Shown piece after piece: positions 8,251 through 16,202 of a stretch of DNA of 64,000 nt (position 1 is its first letter; every line of letters starts with the position of its first letter). The notes beneath the pieces were generated by a model. The model saw nothing but the letters and a program-made list of their open reading frames with translations, did no database searches and was not told where the DNA came from. Made by a program: the position numbers and the translations under genes. The stretch is from Anaeromyxobacter oryzisoli (GTDB lineage: Bacteria > Myxococcota > Myxococcia > Myxococcales > Anaeromyxobacteraceae). The DNA lies in NCBI RefSeq assembly GCF_022690765.1, contig NZ_JALCZA010000003.1:1-64000 (forward strand). The letters run 5' to 3'.

Positions 8251-8740
8251 TCAGTAACTAGCTGTTCTGACTAGGGTTGTGGGCGGCATCACCTGCCGTC
8301 TCCAACCCCGTCTCCAATTCGGCCGCCGGTTCAGGAGCCTTATGGCCGCGTTCTTCTCGGCCGGGCTCAGGTGCATGTACCGCTGAGTGGTCGTCAGGCT
8401 CTGGTGGCCGGCGAGATCCTGGATGGACTTCATCGACGCGCCGCGCATCGCCAGCATCGAGCAGAACGGGTGGCGCAGGATGGGGATGCCGCCGTTCATG
8501 ACCTTGAGTCCTGCCCGGCGCTGAGCGCTTTTCATCCACTTCGCCAGTAGCACCTGCGTCGCCATCTCGCGGCCGTCGTCGCGCCAGAGGACTCGGTCGC
8601 CGCAGAAGATGCCGGTTCGCGAGCAGGGTAGCCTTGAGTCGGTCGCTCATGTCGACCTCGCGTTCGCGGAAGTCCAGGTCGCTCTGCTCGAGCGCGATGA
8701 TCTTTCGGCAACGGACCGTCAGTAGCGCACGGTAGTATCA
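8251..8740 (-). pseudogene. Tyrosine recombinase (phage-type integrase), frameshifted fragment
   Basis: The C-terminal catalytic part of a tyrosine integrase can be read in two frames. Upstream (about 8740-8620) it reads KIIALEQSDLDFRE then MSDRLKATLLANRH. After a frame change near 8600 it continues as MATQVLLAKWMKSAQRRAGL, ILRHPFCSMLAMRG and LAGHQSLTTTQRYMHLSP, which carries the box II His and the nucleophilic Tyr. The usual LRHTF is altered to LRHPF. The N-terminal DNA-binding half is missing. Its orientation, with the 3' end against the tRNA-like site, fits an integrative element whose integrase has decayed, so the island is probably no longer self-mobile. Confidence 0.8.
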
Positions 8741-8828
8741 ACTGACGCAGCCGGTCACAACTCCCGCCGGCCCGCGCGGTTACGTTCGGCCTCAGTCGGG
8801 ATTCTCCTCTTGTCCTCGAAGGTCAACG

Positions 8829-9005
8829 ATGGCGACTCTTCAACAGCAGATCGCGGATGCGTTTCTCACGAGGCTCGCGCAGACGAAGGAGTTCGACCCG
8901 ACGCTCATCGAGGAACTACGACGCGTGTTGAGCAGCGGGAGGAAGCTCAAGGCTGATGACTTCATCAAGATCTTCTCGACTCCTGCTGGCGGCGACCTCA
9001 GATGA
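8829..9005 (+). CDS. 58-residue microprotein coupled to the SMC-like ATPase
   Basis: Short open frame of 58 codons starting MATLQQQIADAFLTRL and ending TPAGGDLR. Its TGA overlaps the ATPase start codon (ATGA, 9002-9005), the classic sign of translational coupling. The sequence predicts two or three amphipathic helices with several charged residues, no signal peptide and no cysteine. I do not recognise the family. The tight coupling suggests a subunit, kleisin-like linker or regulator of the ATPase. Codon use matches the island rather than the surrounding genes. Confidence 0.65.
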   Translation: MATLQQQIADAFLTRLAQTKEFDPTLIEELRRVLSSGRKLKADDFIKIFSTPAGGDLR

Positions 9006-11452
9006 TCAAGCTCCTGACTGCTCACATCGAGGAAGTGAGAGGCATTCGGAAGCTCGACCTCGACTTACGAGGAGAGACGTTCGCAATCTCGGGCCCAAAT
9101 GGCTCGGGGAAGAGTGGTGTGATCGATGCGATTGAGTTCGCGCTGACGGGCCAGATCGGGCGCTTGACCGGCCGCGGGACGAAAGGGCTCTCCGTCGCTG
9201 AACATGGGCCTCATGTAGATAAGGCTAAGTTCCCCGATGCCGCATTCGTTCGGTTGCAGGTCCTTCTGCCTGCTGCAAAAAAAGTCGCTACGATAACACG
9301 CACAATCTCTGCACCAAGCAAGCCGGTTATCGAGCCTCCGGACGACGACGTGAAAGCGGTGTTCGCCGAGCTTGCTGAGCATCCCGAGCTGGCGCTGTCC
9401 CGTCGCGAGATTCTGCGCTTCATTCTCGTCGAGCCTACCAAACGGTCGGAAGAGATTCAGGCGATCTTGAAACTCGACGAGATCGGCCAGACTCGCAGCG
9501 CGCTAAACACTGCCCAGAACAAGCTTCAAACCGCGCACCGGACGGCAGTCGCAAAGGCGCAGTCCGATCGGGAAGCACTGCAACGACACCTTCAGATCGC
9601 AACCTTGCGAGCGGAAGAGCTGCTGCGCGTCGTGAACGCGCGTAGGGCGATTCTCGGCCTCTCCCCCATAATGGAGCTCTCGCCGGATACTCGCCTCGAC
9701 GCGGGTCTTTCGAACGAGACTAAGCTGCCGACCACGAACAGAAGCTCGGCACTCCGGGATCTTAAGGCGCTCGCGGATGCCGCGCCAGGCTTCACGGCTC
9801 TCGAAAAGGCTGCGGCGGGAGCCATCGTCGCCGAGTTTACTGCGATAAGGTCAGCATCCGAGCTCATCGCAGTCTTGCAGAGGCGGTCCTTCGTCGAGAA
9901 GGGCTTGGCGCTCGTGAGCGGTCCCGAGTGCCCGTTGTGTGACAAGCGCTGGGACGATGAGCAGGCTCTCCAGAAGTACATTCGGAACAAACTCGCGAAG
10001 TCGGAGGAGGCACGGGGCGTCCAGCAGCGCCTACTTGCCAGCGGGGCAGCTATAGCAGCGAGTGTCGTTCGAGTCGTAGGGCTCTTAGAGCCGGTGAAGA
10101 CACTCGCACAAGCGGACGGCGAGGCGCCGCTCGCATCATTGATTGCGGTGTGGATCAAGGATCTCTCCGCGCTCAAGGACAGGCTCGCCACCGTGGAGGG
10201 GCTCGAAGCAGTCCGGGAGCGGTTCGCAGGCGAGTGGTTGAGAGTTCCGAATGGGTTGTGTGAGGCGTTGAGTGCGTTCGCGGCCAAATTGGAAGCGAAG
10301 CCGGACCAGAGCGCGACGCTCGACGCGCAAACGTTCCTGACGACGGCCCAGCTGCGCATCGGCGACTACCGAGAGGCGATGAGGGCGAGCGCTGCCGCGG
10401 AGTACGCGTCGCGAGCCGCGAAAACGGCGTACGAAGCGTACTGCCTCGTGCTCGAGGATGCACTGAACACGCTCTACGAAGGCGTTCAGGGCGATTTCAG
10501 CGAATACTACCGAGAGATTAACGATGACGACGAGGCGAAGTTCACAGCTAAGCTGACGCCGACTGCTGGAAAGCTCGACCTCGACGTAAACTTCTATGAG
10601 CGTGGGCTGTTCCCGCCTGGTGCCTACCACAGCGAGGGGCATCAGGACGGAATGGGGGTATGCCTGTACTTGGCGCTCATGAAGCGGCTCTTCGGGAATC
10701 GGTTCACCCTTGCCCTGCTCGATGACGTCGTGATGTCGGTTGATGCTGGGCACCGCTATCGCTTGTGCCGTCTACTGAAGACCCGCTTCCCGAACACGCA
10801 ATTCATTGTCACAACCCATGACCGGCTTTGGGCCGAGCAGATGAAGTCTGCGGGGCTTGTGACTAAGAAGACGTCCCTCGCGTTTCATGGGTGGACTATC
10901 GACACGGGGCCGTTGGTCGAGTCGGATTCCGAGATATGGGAAGAAATCAGTGCTGCCCTCGCTAATGACAAGGTCGATGCCGCTGCGGCTGCACTGCGGC
11001 ACCATCTCGAGTACGCTGCCCGTCACCTCGCGGATCAGCTCGGTGCAGCCCCGCAGTTCCGCGCGGATGGCAACTACGAGTTGGGCGATCTGCTCCCAAG
11101 CGTCCTCGTTCGTATGAAGGCGCTGCTCGGCAAAGCTGCGGAAGCGGCTCAGTCCTGGGGGAACACGGCGGCGAAGGATGCTGCGTCTAGCCGAAAGGCG
11201 GAGCTGTCAGGCTGCGCCGGCGCGACGAGTGTAGAGCAATGGGCGGTCAACAAGGCCGTCCACTACAACGAATGGGCAAATTTTGGAACGAAGGACTTCG
11301 AGCCGGTTGCCAACGCGTTCAAGCAATTACTCGCGTGCTTCGCGTGCGGTCAGTGTGGGTCATGGCTGTATGCAACGCCGCGCGCCAGCCCTGACTCACT
11401 TCGGTGTGCGTGTGGCGCGGTGAATCTCAATCTGAGAGCCAAGCCAAAGTAG
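9002..11452 (+). CDS. SMC/Rad50-like ATPase with C-terminal zinc-binding extension
   Basis: Protein of 816 residues. Walker A is GPNGSGKS (31-38), followed by an AIEFALTG strand typical of RecF/SMC ATPases. A central helical region carries one CPLC pair (Cys 310 and 313), resembling a half zinc hook. The C-terminal ATPase lobe has a signature-like segment SEGHQDGMG near 543 and Walker B LALLDDVVMSVDAGHR near 569, then TTHDRLW. Beyond it is an unusual extra 200 residues ending in a Cys-rich tail (CFACGQC...CACG) that looks like a zinc ribbon. Rad50/SMC-type ATPases bind DNA ends or loops, and in defence systems they sense foreign DNA. It lacks a partner SbcD/Mre11 gene. GC is clearly lower than in the backbone. 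Confidence 0.8.
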   Translation: MIKLLTAHIEEVRGIRKLDLDLRGETFAISGPNGSGKSGVIDAIEFALTGQIGRLTGRGTKGLSVAEHGPHVDKAKFPDAAFVRLQVLLPAAKKVATITRTISAPSKPVIEPPDDDVKAVFAELAEHPELALSRREILRFILVEPTKRSEEIQAILKLDEIGQTRSALNTAQNKLQTAHRTAVAKAQSDREALQRHLQIATLRAEELLRVVNARRAILGLSPIMELSPDTRLDAGLSNETKLPTTNRSSALRDLKALADAAPGFTALEKAAAGAIVAEFTAIRSASELIAVLQRRSFVEKGLALVSGPECPLCDKRWDDEQALQKYIRNKLAKSEEARGVQQRLLASGAAIAASVVRVVGLLEPVKTLAQADGEAPLASLIAVWIKDLSALKDRLATVEGLEAVRERFAGEWLRVPNGLCEALSAFAAKLEAKPDQSATLDAQTFLTTAQLRIGDYREAMRASAAAEYASRAAKTAYEAYCLVLEDALNTLYEGVQGDFSEYYREINDDDEAKFTAKLTPTAGKLDLDVNFYERGLFPPGAYHSEGHQDGMGVCLYLALMKRLFGNRFTLALLDDVVMSVDAGHRYRLCRLLKTRFPNTQFIVTTHDRLWAEQMKSAGLVTKKTSLAFHGWTIDTGPLVESDSEIWEEISAALANDKVDAAAAALRHHLEYAARHLADQLGAAPQFRADGNYELGDLLPSVLVRMKALLGKAAEAAQSWGNTAAKDAASSRKAELSGCAGATSVEQWAVNKAVHYNEWANFGTKDFEPVANAFKQLLACFACGQCGSWLYATPRASPDSLRCACGAVNLNLRAKPK

Positions 11453-11501
11453 GATTCGGCGCGGCGACTGAACCGCGGCTCGCTGCACGAACGGTGATTA
11501 G

Positions 11502-12302
11502 ATGCCCGATACGAAGAGCCCACCGGGAACTCTGAAGATCGCGCCCCCAACGATGGCTAGGGCATTCCGGGCCCGCGCTGTCCGGTACGACGGCGAGCGG
11601 GCGTGGAATATGGGGTACCACGTCGACATGTGGCGCTTCGCTGCGAGCGCTGAACGGAGCGGGCGCGTTGAGGACTTCGAGAAGATCTACTGGGAGCTTC
11701 GCAATCGCTGGCAGGTATTTCGACCGAGCTCGAATCCGCCCTCGCCTTCGGCGGTAGCCGCCGTTCTCGGTGGGCTCGACCCCGCGATCCGTCGCTGGGA
11801 GCTCGCAGAACTCGCGACGTGCAGGAAATCGCGCCTCACGGTGCTCTGGAACACTCTCGTGCACGCGTCGCGAGTAAAGATGAACCGAGACGGCCCCTCG
11901 GTCATGGCTGTATCGAAGTTTCTGCACTTCTGGAACCCCAGGCTCTTCGTCATCCTAGACGCTGAGGTCATGCGGGATCTCGTGTTCGGACATGCCTGGC
12001 TCGCCGACGGGGTTGCCGCAGCGCGAGGCGAGATCGCGACTAAGCTTCCGGGCGTGGCCGCCCATGACCTATTCCCGGGTGAGCTCGGGACCTACCTCGC
12101 AACGCTTCTGTGGGCAGGACGCTTGATCGGCGCGCACCCTGGCCTGATGCCGGCGTTCATCACCCAGCTCGAGCGCTACGCGAAGCGCAACGGCACGCGA
12201 GTTCACAGTGCGGCGAGGCGAGCGCAAGGCGCGGCGGTCGAATGGCTGTTGCTCGGACTCGTGGAGTTGCCTCCGGCGGGTGTTACGTTGCCGAGGTCGT
12301 AG
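11502..12302 (+). CDS. Unknown 266-residue protein of the island cassette
   Basis: Same strand, 49 bases after the ATPase. No signal peptide, membrane segment or nucleotide-binding motif. The best landmark is AVSKFLHFWNPRLFVILD near residue 135, of the SKxLHF..P.LF...D type that I associate with uncharacterised proteins in conflict islands. No catalytic motif is obvious. ATG at 11502 has only a weak ribosome binding site; a second in-frame ATG lies 51 bases downstream (MARAFRARAV). Position suggests membership of the same operon as the ATPase and the DUF4365 gene. Function unknown. Confidence 0.6.
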   Translation: MPDTKSPPGTLKIAPPTMARAFRARAVRYDGERAWNMGYHVDMWRFAASAERSGRVEDFEKIYWELRNRWQVFRPSSNPPSPSAVAAVLGGLDPAIRRWELAELATCRKSRLTVLWNTLVHASRVKMNRDGPSVMAVSKFLHFWNPRLFVILDAEVMRDLVFGHAWLADGVAAARGEIATKLPGVAAHDLFPGELGTYLATLLWAGRLIGAHPGLMPAFITQLERYAKRNGTRVHSAARRAQGAAVEWLLLGLVELPPAGVTLPRS

Positions 12303-12433
12303 CCAGACGCGGCTCGTGCGTTCTCAACGGGAGAGCATCGCGTGGGCCCGGACATGTTACGCATGGGCATGCGCGCGCTTCTGGTAACGTGTGCGCGATT
12401 TGTGCTTGTCCTCTCTCAACCCGCTCGGCGACC

Positions 12434-13426
12434 ATGACCACTCCGGCTGTACCTGAGACTGCTTTCACTGAACGCGCAGGGATCATCCAGGTGGATCTTG
12501 CTGCCTGTGCCGCACGGTGCGTGTGGCGCGAAACGCCAACCCGCGACATCGGCATCGATGGCCAGATAGAACACCTCAACGCGGAACGTCGTGCCACTGG
12601 TCGGATGATCGCTGTGCAGGTCAAGAGTGGAGCTTCCTACTTTGAAGGGGAAGACGACGAGTGCGTCCCCTTCACGCCGAAGCCGGAGCACGCCAATTAT
12701 TGGGCATCGTTTCCGATGCCCGTCATCCTCGTGCTGCATGACCCCACGCGGGGTATGACGATCTGGGAGAACGCGCGAAGCGCTCTGCGCGATGGGCGCA
12801 ACATCATCAGGGTGCCGAAAGCCCAGCGTTTCGACGCCGCGGGGCTCATCGAGGCGCTTGAGAGTGAGGGCCCGCTGCCCGAACCCGCCATGGGCGAGGC
12901 CGAACTCGTGAGACGGATGCTCGGTTCGAAGTGTCCCGATACCGGCTTCGAAATCAGCACCTTCGACCTATTCTTCCAGGGCCTGACGGATGCCGCTGGG
13001 AGCCTCTACTTCGGGATGGACCTGTTTCACGAACTTGCGGACGTCGGTGCGGCGCTTCCGGGTCGTGACGGGAGATTTAGCATCGGGGCTGACACGTTTG
13101 CGTTCATCGACAGGTACGTTGCGTTTCTAGTCGCACATAGCCTAGCCGCAGTGGACTTCGATCAGTGGCTTAGGGCGAGTCGTGTGCATGACCTGGTTGG
13201 CAACTTCATCTCGCCCCTAACGCCCCGAGGCCGTGCGCTTGTGGAGTACGTGACCCGGCTAGATGACATGGTGGCTGGTGACGGTTATCGTCGGGTGGCT
13301 CAGGAGCGTTTCGTGCAAATGGATACTCGCGGGATCGAACAGAGGACCGAGCACATCGTGCAATTCAAGCAACGGTTCGAAGAGCTCGCCGCGCGACTGG
13401 CCCACTCGGATAGAGCGCAAGGCTAG
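12434..13426 (+). CDS. DUF4365 nuclease-like protein
   Basis: Protein of 330 residues. The N-terminal third matches the DUF4365 pattern: FTERAGIIQV (11-20), RDIGIDGQIE (37-46), RMIAVQVKSG (57-66). In this arrangement Glu13, Asp42 and Gln62-x-Lys64 form a PD-(D/E)xK-type active site, so a DNA-cleaving or DNA-binding role is likely. The remaining 200 residues are unassigned. The ATG at 12434 is preferred over an upstream frame that overlaps the previous gene for nearly 200 bases. DUF4365 proteins are recurrent in anti-phage and restriction islands, and here it is the presumptive effector. The spacing of 131 bases from the previous gene allows its own promoter. Confidence 0.75.
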   Translation: MTTPAVPETAFTERAGIIQVDLAACAARCVWRETPTRDIGIDGQIEHLNAERRATGRMIAVQVKSGASYFEGEDDECVPFTPKPEHANYWASFPMPVILVLHDPTRGMTIWENARSALRDGRNIIRVPKAQRFDAAGLIEALESEGPLPEPAMGEAELVRRMLGSKCPDTGFEISTFDLFFQGLTDAAGSLYFGMDLFHELADVGAALPGRDGRFSIGADTFAFIDRYVAFLVAHSLAAVDFDQWLRASRVHDLVGNFISPLTPRGRALVEYVTRLDDMVAGDGYRRVAQERFVQMDTRGIEQRTEHIVQFKQRFEELAARLAHSDRAQG

Positions 13427-13620
13427 AGAACTCGCCTGTGCAGTATCATCGGGCGGCGTGCAGGCCGTATGCAAGCGTGACCCCACGCCGGAGGCGCACT
13501 CGGAAGAACTCGAGCGAACTCGTAAGAACTGGACCGTCACGCGAAATCCGCCTGAAGTCGGGTACTTGAGCCAGAAAGGCGTGCGCCGTCGCGTGGTTAC
13601 GGCTTGGGCCCTACCCGAAG

Positions 13621-13657
13621 TCAAATCCTGTCTCCCCGATTCGCAAGGATTCGGGGG
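13621..13657 (+). other. Right half of split tRNA-Pro-like site plus terminator-like hairpin
   Basis: TCAAATCCTGTCTCCCCGA (13621-13639) reads as the end of a T-loop, the 3' T-stem strand and the 3' acceptor strand of a tRNA beginning CGGGGAG. The hairpin CCCCGA...TCGGGG (13634-13656) overlaps its end. Joined to the left half at the shared TCAAA, it would restore a tRNA-Pro-like 3' end. The region 13427-13759 otherwise contains no convincing gene. Confidence 0.45.
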
Positions 13658-13759
13658 CTTCGTCTATTCTCGCGACCAAACTACGACCAAGAACGACGGC
13701 GGCGCGGTGCCCGTCTTTCGCGTTTCCAGCGTGAGGGCGATGCCACGGGGCGAAGCCTA

Positions 13760-14443
13760 TCACCCCTTCCGTCCGGCGCGAACCGCCACGGCGGCTCCAG
13801 AGGCGAATCCTTGGGGTGGGCTTCTATCATGTGAGGCTCGAGGAGGGAGGCCGCGAACAACCCAGAGATGCCGGGCCCCAATCGGGCAGACGCGCACAAC
13901 AAGCTCGTCAAGGAACACCCGGAGAAGCTTCGCCGGATGCTGGGGACGAGCTGACGACGGAGTTCCGGGCGGTGCTGCGACTTCCGCGGTAGCGTGATTT
14001 CTAGGGTGCGCCCCGATGAACCAACGCGCGCTCTCGCAAGGGCGGCCTCGCGTTGGAGCTGCGCAACATCGCGGGCGGGGCGTCAGGGCGCGCGCGGCCT
14101 TCATGATCGCGAGATCGTGGACCTCTGGGACGAGGATCGTCAGGCGCTCGAGTCCTTTGATCTCCAGCGTCGTGCACCGTGCTTCGTAGTCGTACGGGGG
14201 CGCGAAGAAGGGCACCGTCTGGACCGGAATGGGATGGGACCTCCGGGCATGGTCCACCGCCGTCCAGAACTCCGCGTCCATGACCGGCGTGAGGTCGATG
14301 TCCGTGGTCGTGTGCCTGCGGTCATACCTCCCGATGGCGGCTCCGCCAATCACCGTCACTGTCACGTGCCTGCGCAGTTGCCGGTCGAGCGCTAGGAAGA
14401 ACTCCTCGACTTCAGCGGGTGGGAAGCGGCGCAGAGGCGACAT
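13760..14443 (-). pseudogene. DUF6036-like nucleotidyltransferase, frame-disrupted
   Basis: The first 110 or so residues are a good nucleotidyltransferase-like domain: VIGGAAIGRYDRR then TTTDIDLTPV (GG and DxD-type motifs), EIKGLERLTILVPEVHDLAIMKAARA. After MKAARA the family-like continuation (DVAQLQREAALARARVG) is in another frame, so the protein as encoded switches to an unrelated basic tail ending at 13760. This indicates a frameshift. The start overlaps the 3' end of the winged-helix gene by 32 bases, as in two-gene toxin-antitoxin operons of the nucleotidyltransferase class. A programmed frameshift or sequencing error is possible but less likely. Confidence 0.65.
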
Positions 14444-15206
14444 GCTTGCTCACCATCTCGCGGAAGGACTCCTCCGTCATGTTCATCATGAACAGCCAGC
14501 GGCTCGCGGCCTCGGGGGTGCGCGTCGCCGCGAGCTGTTTCTCGAAGGTGCCCTCGACGGACGGGAAGTACCGCGGGCGCTTCCGCCGAGCGTCCCGCAG
14601 TCCCTTCGTGCGTGCCCGGAGGTTCGGGAGATGCGCGACCTCCGCTGTGAGATCGAGCAGCATCCCCAGCTCGCTCCTCACGTTCATTCGGTGAGCTCGC
14701 TCCATGAGGTCCGTCCAGTCGAGCTCGCTCGCGCGCTTCGCAAGAACGACCGGAAGCACTCGAAGGACCGTTGCATCATGGCGAGCCATCTTCAGAGCGC
14801 GGACCAGTGTCTCTGCGAGGGAGAACGCTGCCCGAGGCTCCTCGCCGGCCAAGGGAGCGCCGAAGGCAGCAAGAGACCTGCGGACGTTTCGGTCCGAGCT
14901 ACCCGAGGCGGCGTCCCTCGCAGCACGCACAAGCTCGGACAGCGCCCGGCTCGCCGGGTTCTTCTGATTCCGGCGCACGACGTGCGCTGAGCCGAATGCC
15001 TGGACCTCGACCAGCCCGGCTTCCTCCAGCTTCTGGACCTCGACGGCGACCGCGCGGGGGGTGAGACCCGCCCGGCGTGCGAGCTCGCTCATGGACGCCT
15101 CACCCGGGGCGCCGGAGAACAGCAACTCGACGACTGCACGGCGAGCCGTCGTCGGGAACAGGGCCTTGAGGACGGGCGGGGTGGCGGTTGGGCGCTGATA
15201 CGACAT
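14412..15206 (-). CDS. Winged-helix DNA-binding protein paired with nucleotidyltransferase
   Basis: Protein of 264 residues. Residues about 20-75 form a MarR/ArsR-like winged helix (ASMSELARRAGLTPRAVAVE, then KLEEAGLVEV). The rest is alpha-helical with no recognised domain. Upstream is an AT-rich promoter with GATAC repeats, while downstream it overlaps the nucleotidyltransferase gene by 32 bases. This order (HTH protein then DUF6036 nucleotidyltransferase) is found as a small mobile-type pair in many proteobacteria and is probably autoregulated. It is intact although its partner is broken. Confidence 0.7.
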   Translation of the reverse strand: MSYQRPTATPPVLKALFPTTARRAVVELLFSGAPGEASMSELARRAGLTPRAVAVEVQKLEEAGLVEVQAFGSAHVVRRNQKNPASRALSELVRAARDAASGSSDRNVRRSLAAFGAPLAGEEPRAAFSLAETLVRALKMARHDATVLRVLPVVLAKRASELDWTDLMERAHRMNVRSELGMLLDLTAEVAHLPNLRARTKGLRDARRKRPRYFPSVEGTFEKQLAATRTPEAASRWLFMMNMTEESFREMVSKHVASAPLPTR

Positions 15207-15242
15207 GGTCTAGACTTAGTAAAAAAAGTATCAAGTATCAAC
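15207..15242 (-). promoter_or_regulatory. AT-rich promoter with tandem TTGATAC repeats
   Basis: On the minus strand TTGATAC occurs twice in tandem (15241-15228), followed by a T-rich run. The first copy gives a -35 TTGATA with a 17-base spacer to TAAGTC (15218-15213), placing transcription start almost at the ATG (15206), i.e. an almost leaderless message. The core GTATC recurs just inside the coding region. The repeats overlapping the -35 suggest an operator for the winged-helix protein itself. Confidence 0.5.
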
Positions 15243-15431
15243 GTGCGTCCTGGGAGCTGGCGCAGGTGGGGGAGGCTGCGGGAACTGTCGGGAGCGCGTG
15301 TCGGGACTACTCGGAGCACTCAGGAATGCAGATCGCTAGCTGACGCTCAACGTAGGCGAGCATTCTTCTGCCTGAGAACGTGCTCCGTCCCTCGCCAACA
15401 GCCTGGGGTGTTGCTGCGCGGCGAGGTCCGC

Positions 15432-16133
15432 TCACCATGGAATGGGTCGCCGGTTCCGGAACAGGCCGCCCGACGGTCCATCCGCCGGCAGCGTCGCGAG
15501 CCAGACGACCGTGTCGGCACCTTCCTCGACGGTCCTCGGCGCGCCGCTCCCGCCCATCCGTGTCCGGACCCAGCCCGGACAGACGGCGTTCACCTTCACG
15601 TCACCGCGCGCCTCCTGCGAAAGCCGGACGGTCAGAGCGTTCAATGCTGCCTTCGAGATCGCATACGCCGCGGGACCTCCGAGCCCCTCCGCGAACGAGC
15701 CGTATCCGGACGTCACGTTGACGACGCGGCCGTATCCGCGGCGGTTCATCTCGGGCATCCAGGCGCGGGCGGTCCAGAGCGCGCCGAAGAAGTTCACCGC
15801 CATCGCCTCGGTGATCGTCCGGGCAGGAGACGTCAGCAGATCGCCCGCCGGGTACACGCCCGCGTTGTTCACGAGGACGTCGACGCGCTGGCCCTGCTGT
15901 TCGAGACGAGCGGCGCAGGCGACGACGGATGCCTCGGATGCGACGTCGAGCTCCTCGCCGATGACCTGGAGCCCGTCGTTCCGGAGCTCCCGGACGGCCG
16001 AAGCGACACTGCCCGCGTCGCGCCCGGTCAGGATCACGTCGAGTCCGTGCCGGCCGAGCTGCCTGCCCACCTCGAACCCGATCCCGCGGTTCGCACCTGT
16101 GACGAGGGCGGTCAGGGGCGGCGTACGTTTCAT
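15432..16133 (-). CDS. Short-chain dehydrogenase/reductase
   Basis: Classical SDR of 233 residues. It has the NAD(P)-binding TGANRGIG (12-19), NNAG in the middle, and the catalytic Ser/Tyr/Lys as VTSGYGS and YAISK. The arginine after TGAN and the later TGRDAG suggest an NADPH preference, as in carbonyl reductases that reduce aldehydes or quinones. The C-terminus (FRNRRPIPW) is typical of this carbonyl-reductase-like subgroup. Minus strand, 69 bases after the alcohol dehydrogenase gene and likely co-transcribed with it. The exact substrate cannot be told from sequence. Confidence 0.85.
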   Translation of the reverse strand: MKRTPPLTALVTGANRGIGFEVGRQLGRHGLDVILTGRDAGSVASAVRELRNDGLQVIGEELDVASEASVVACAARLEQQGQRVDVLVNNAGVYPAGDLLTSPARTITEAMAVNFFGALWTARAWMPEMNRRGYGRVVNVTSGYGSFAEGLGGPAAYAISKAALNALTVRLSQEARGDVKVNAVCPGWVRTRMGGSGAPRTVEEGADTVVWLATLPADGPSGGLFRNRRPIPW

Positions 16134-16202
16134 GGCACCGTCAACCCTCCGTCACCGTGAGCGCTTGGCGGACGACGTGGCTCGCTCCCGATGCAATTGC
16201 CG

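Noticed and set aside
8829-13426. Cassette as a Lamassu, Wadjet or Gabija system
   Set aside because: The ATPase is SMC-like, but I see no LmuA-type Cap4, hydrolase or protease domain, no JetA/B/D proteins, and no GajA TOPRIM plus GajB helicase pair. This is judged from remembered features, not a search.
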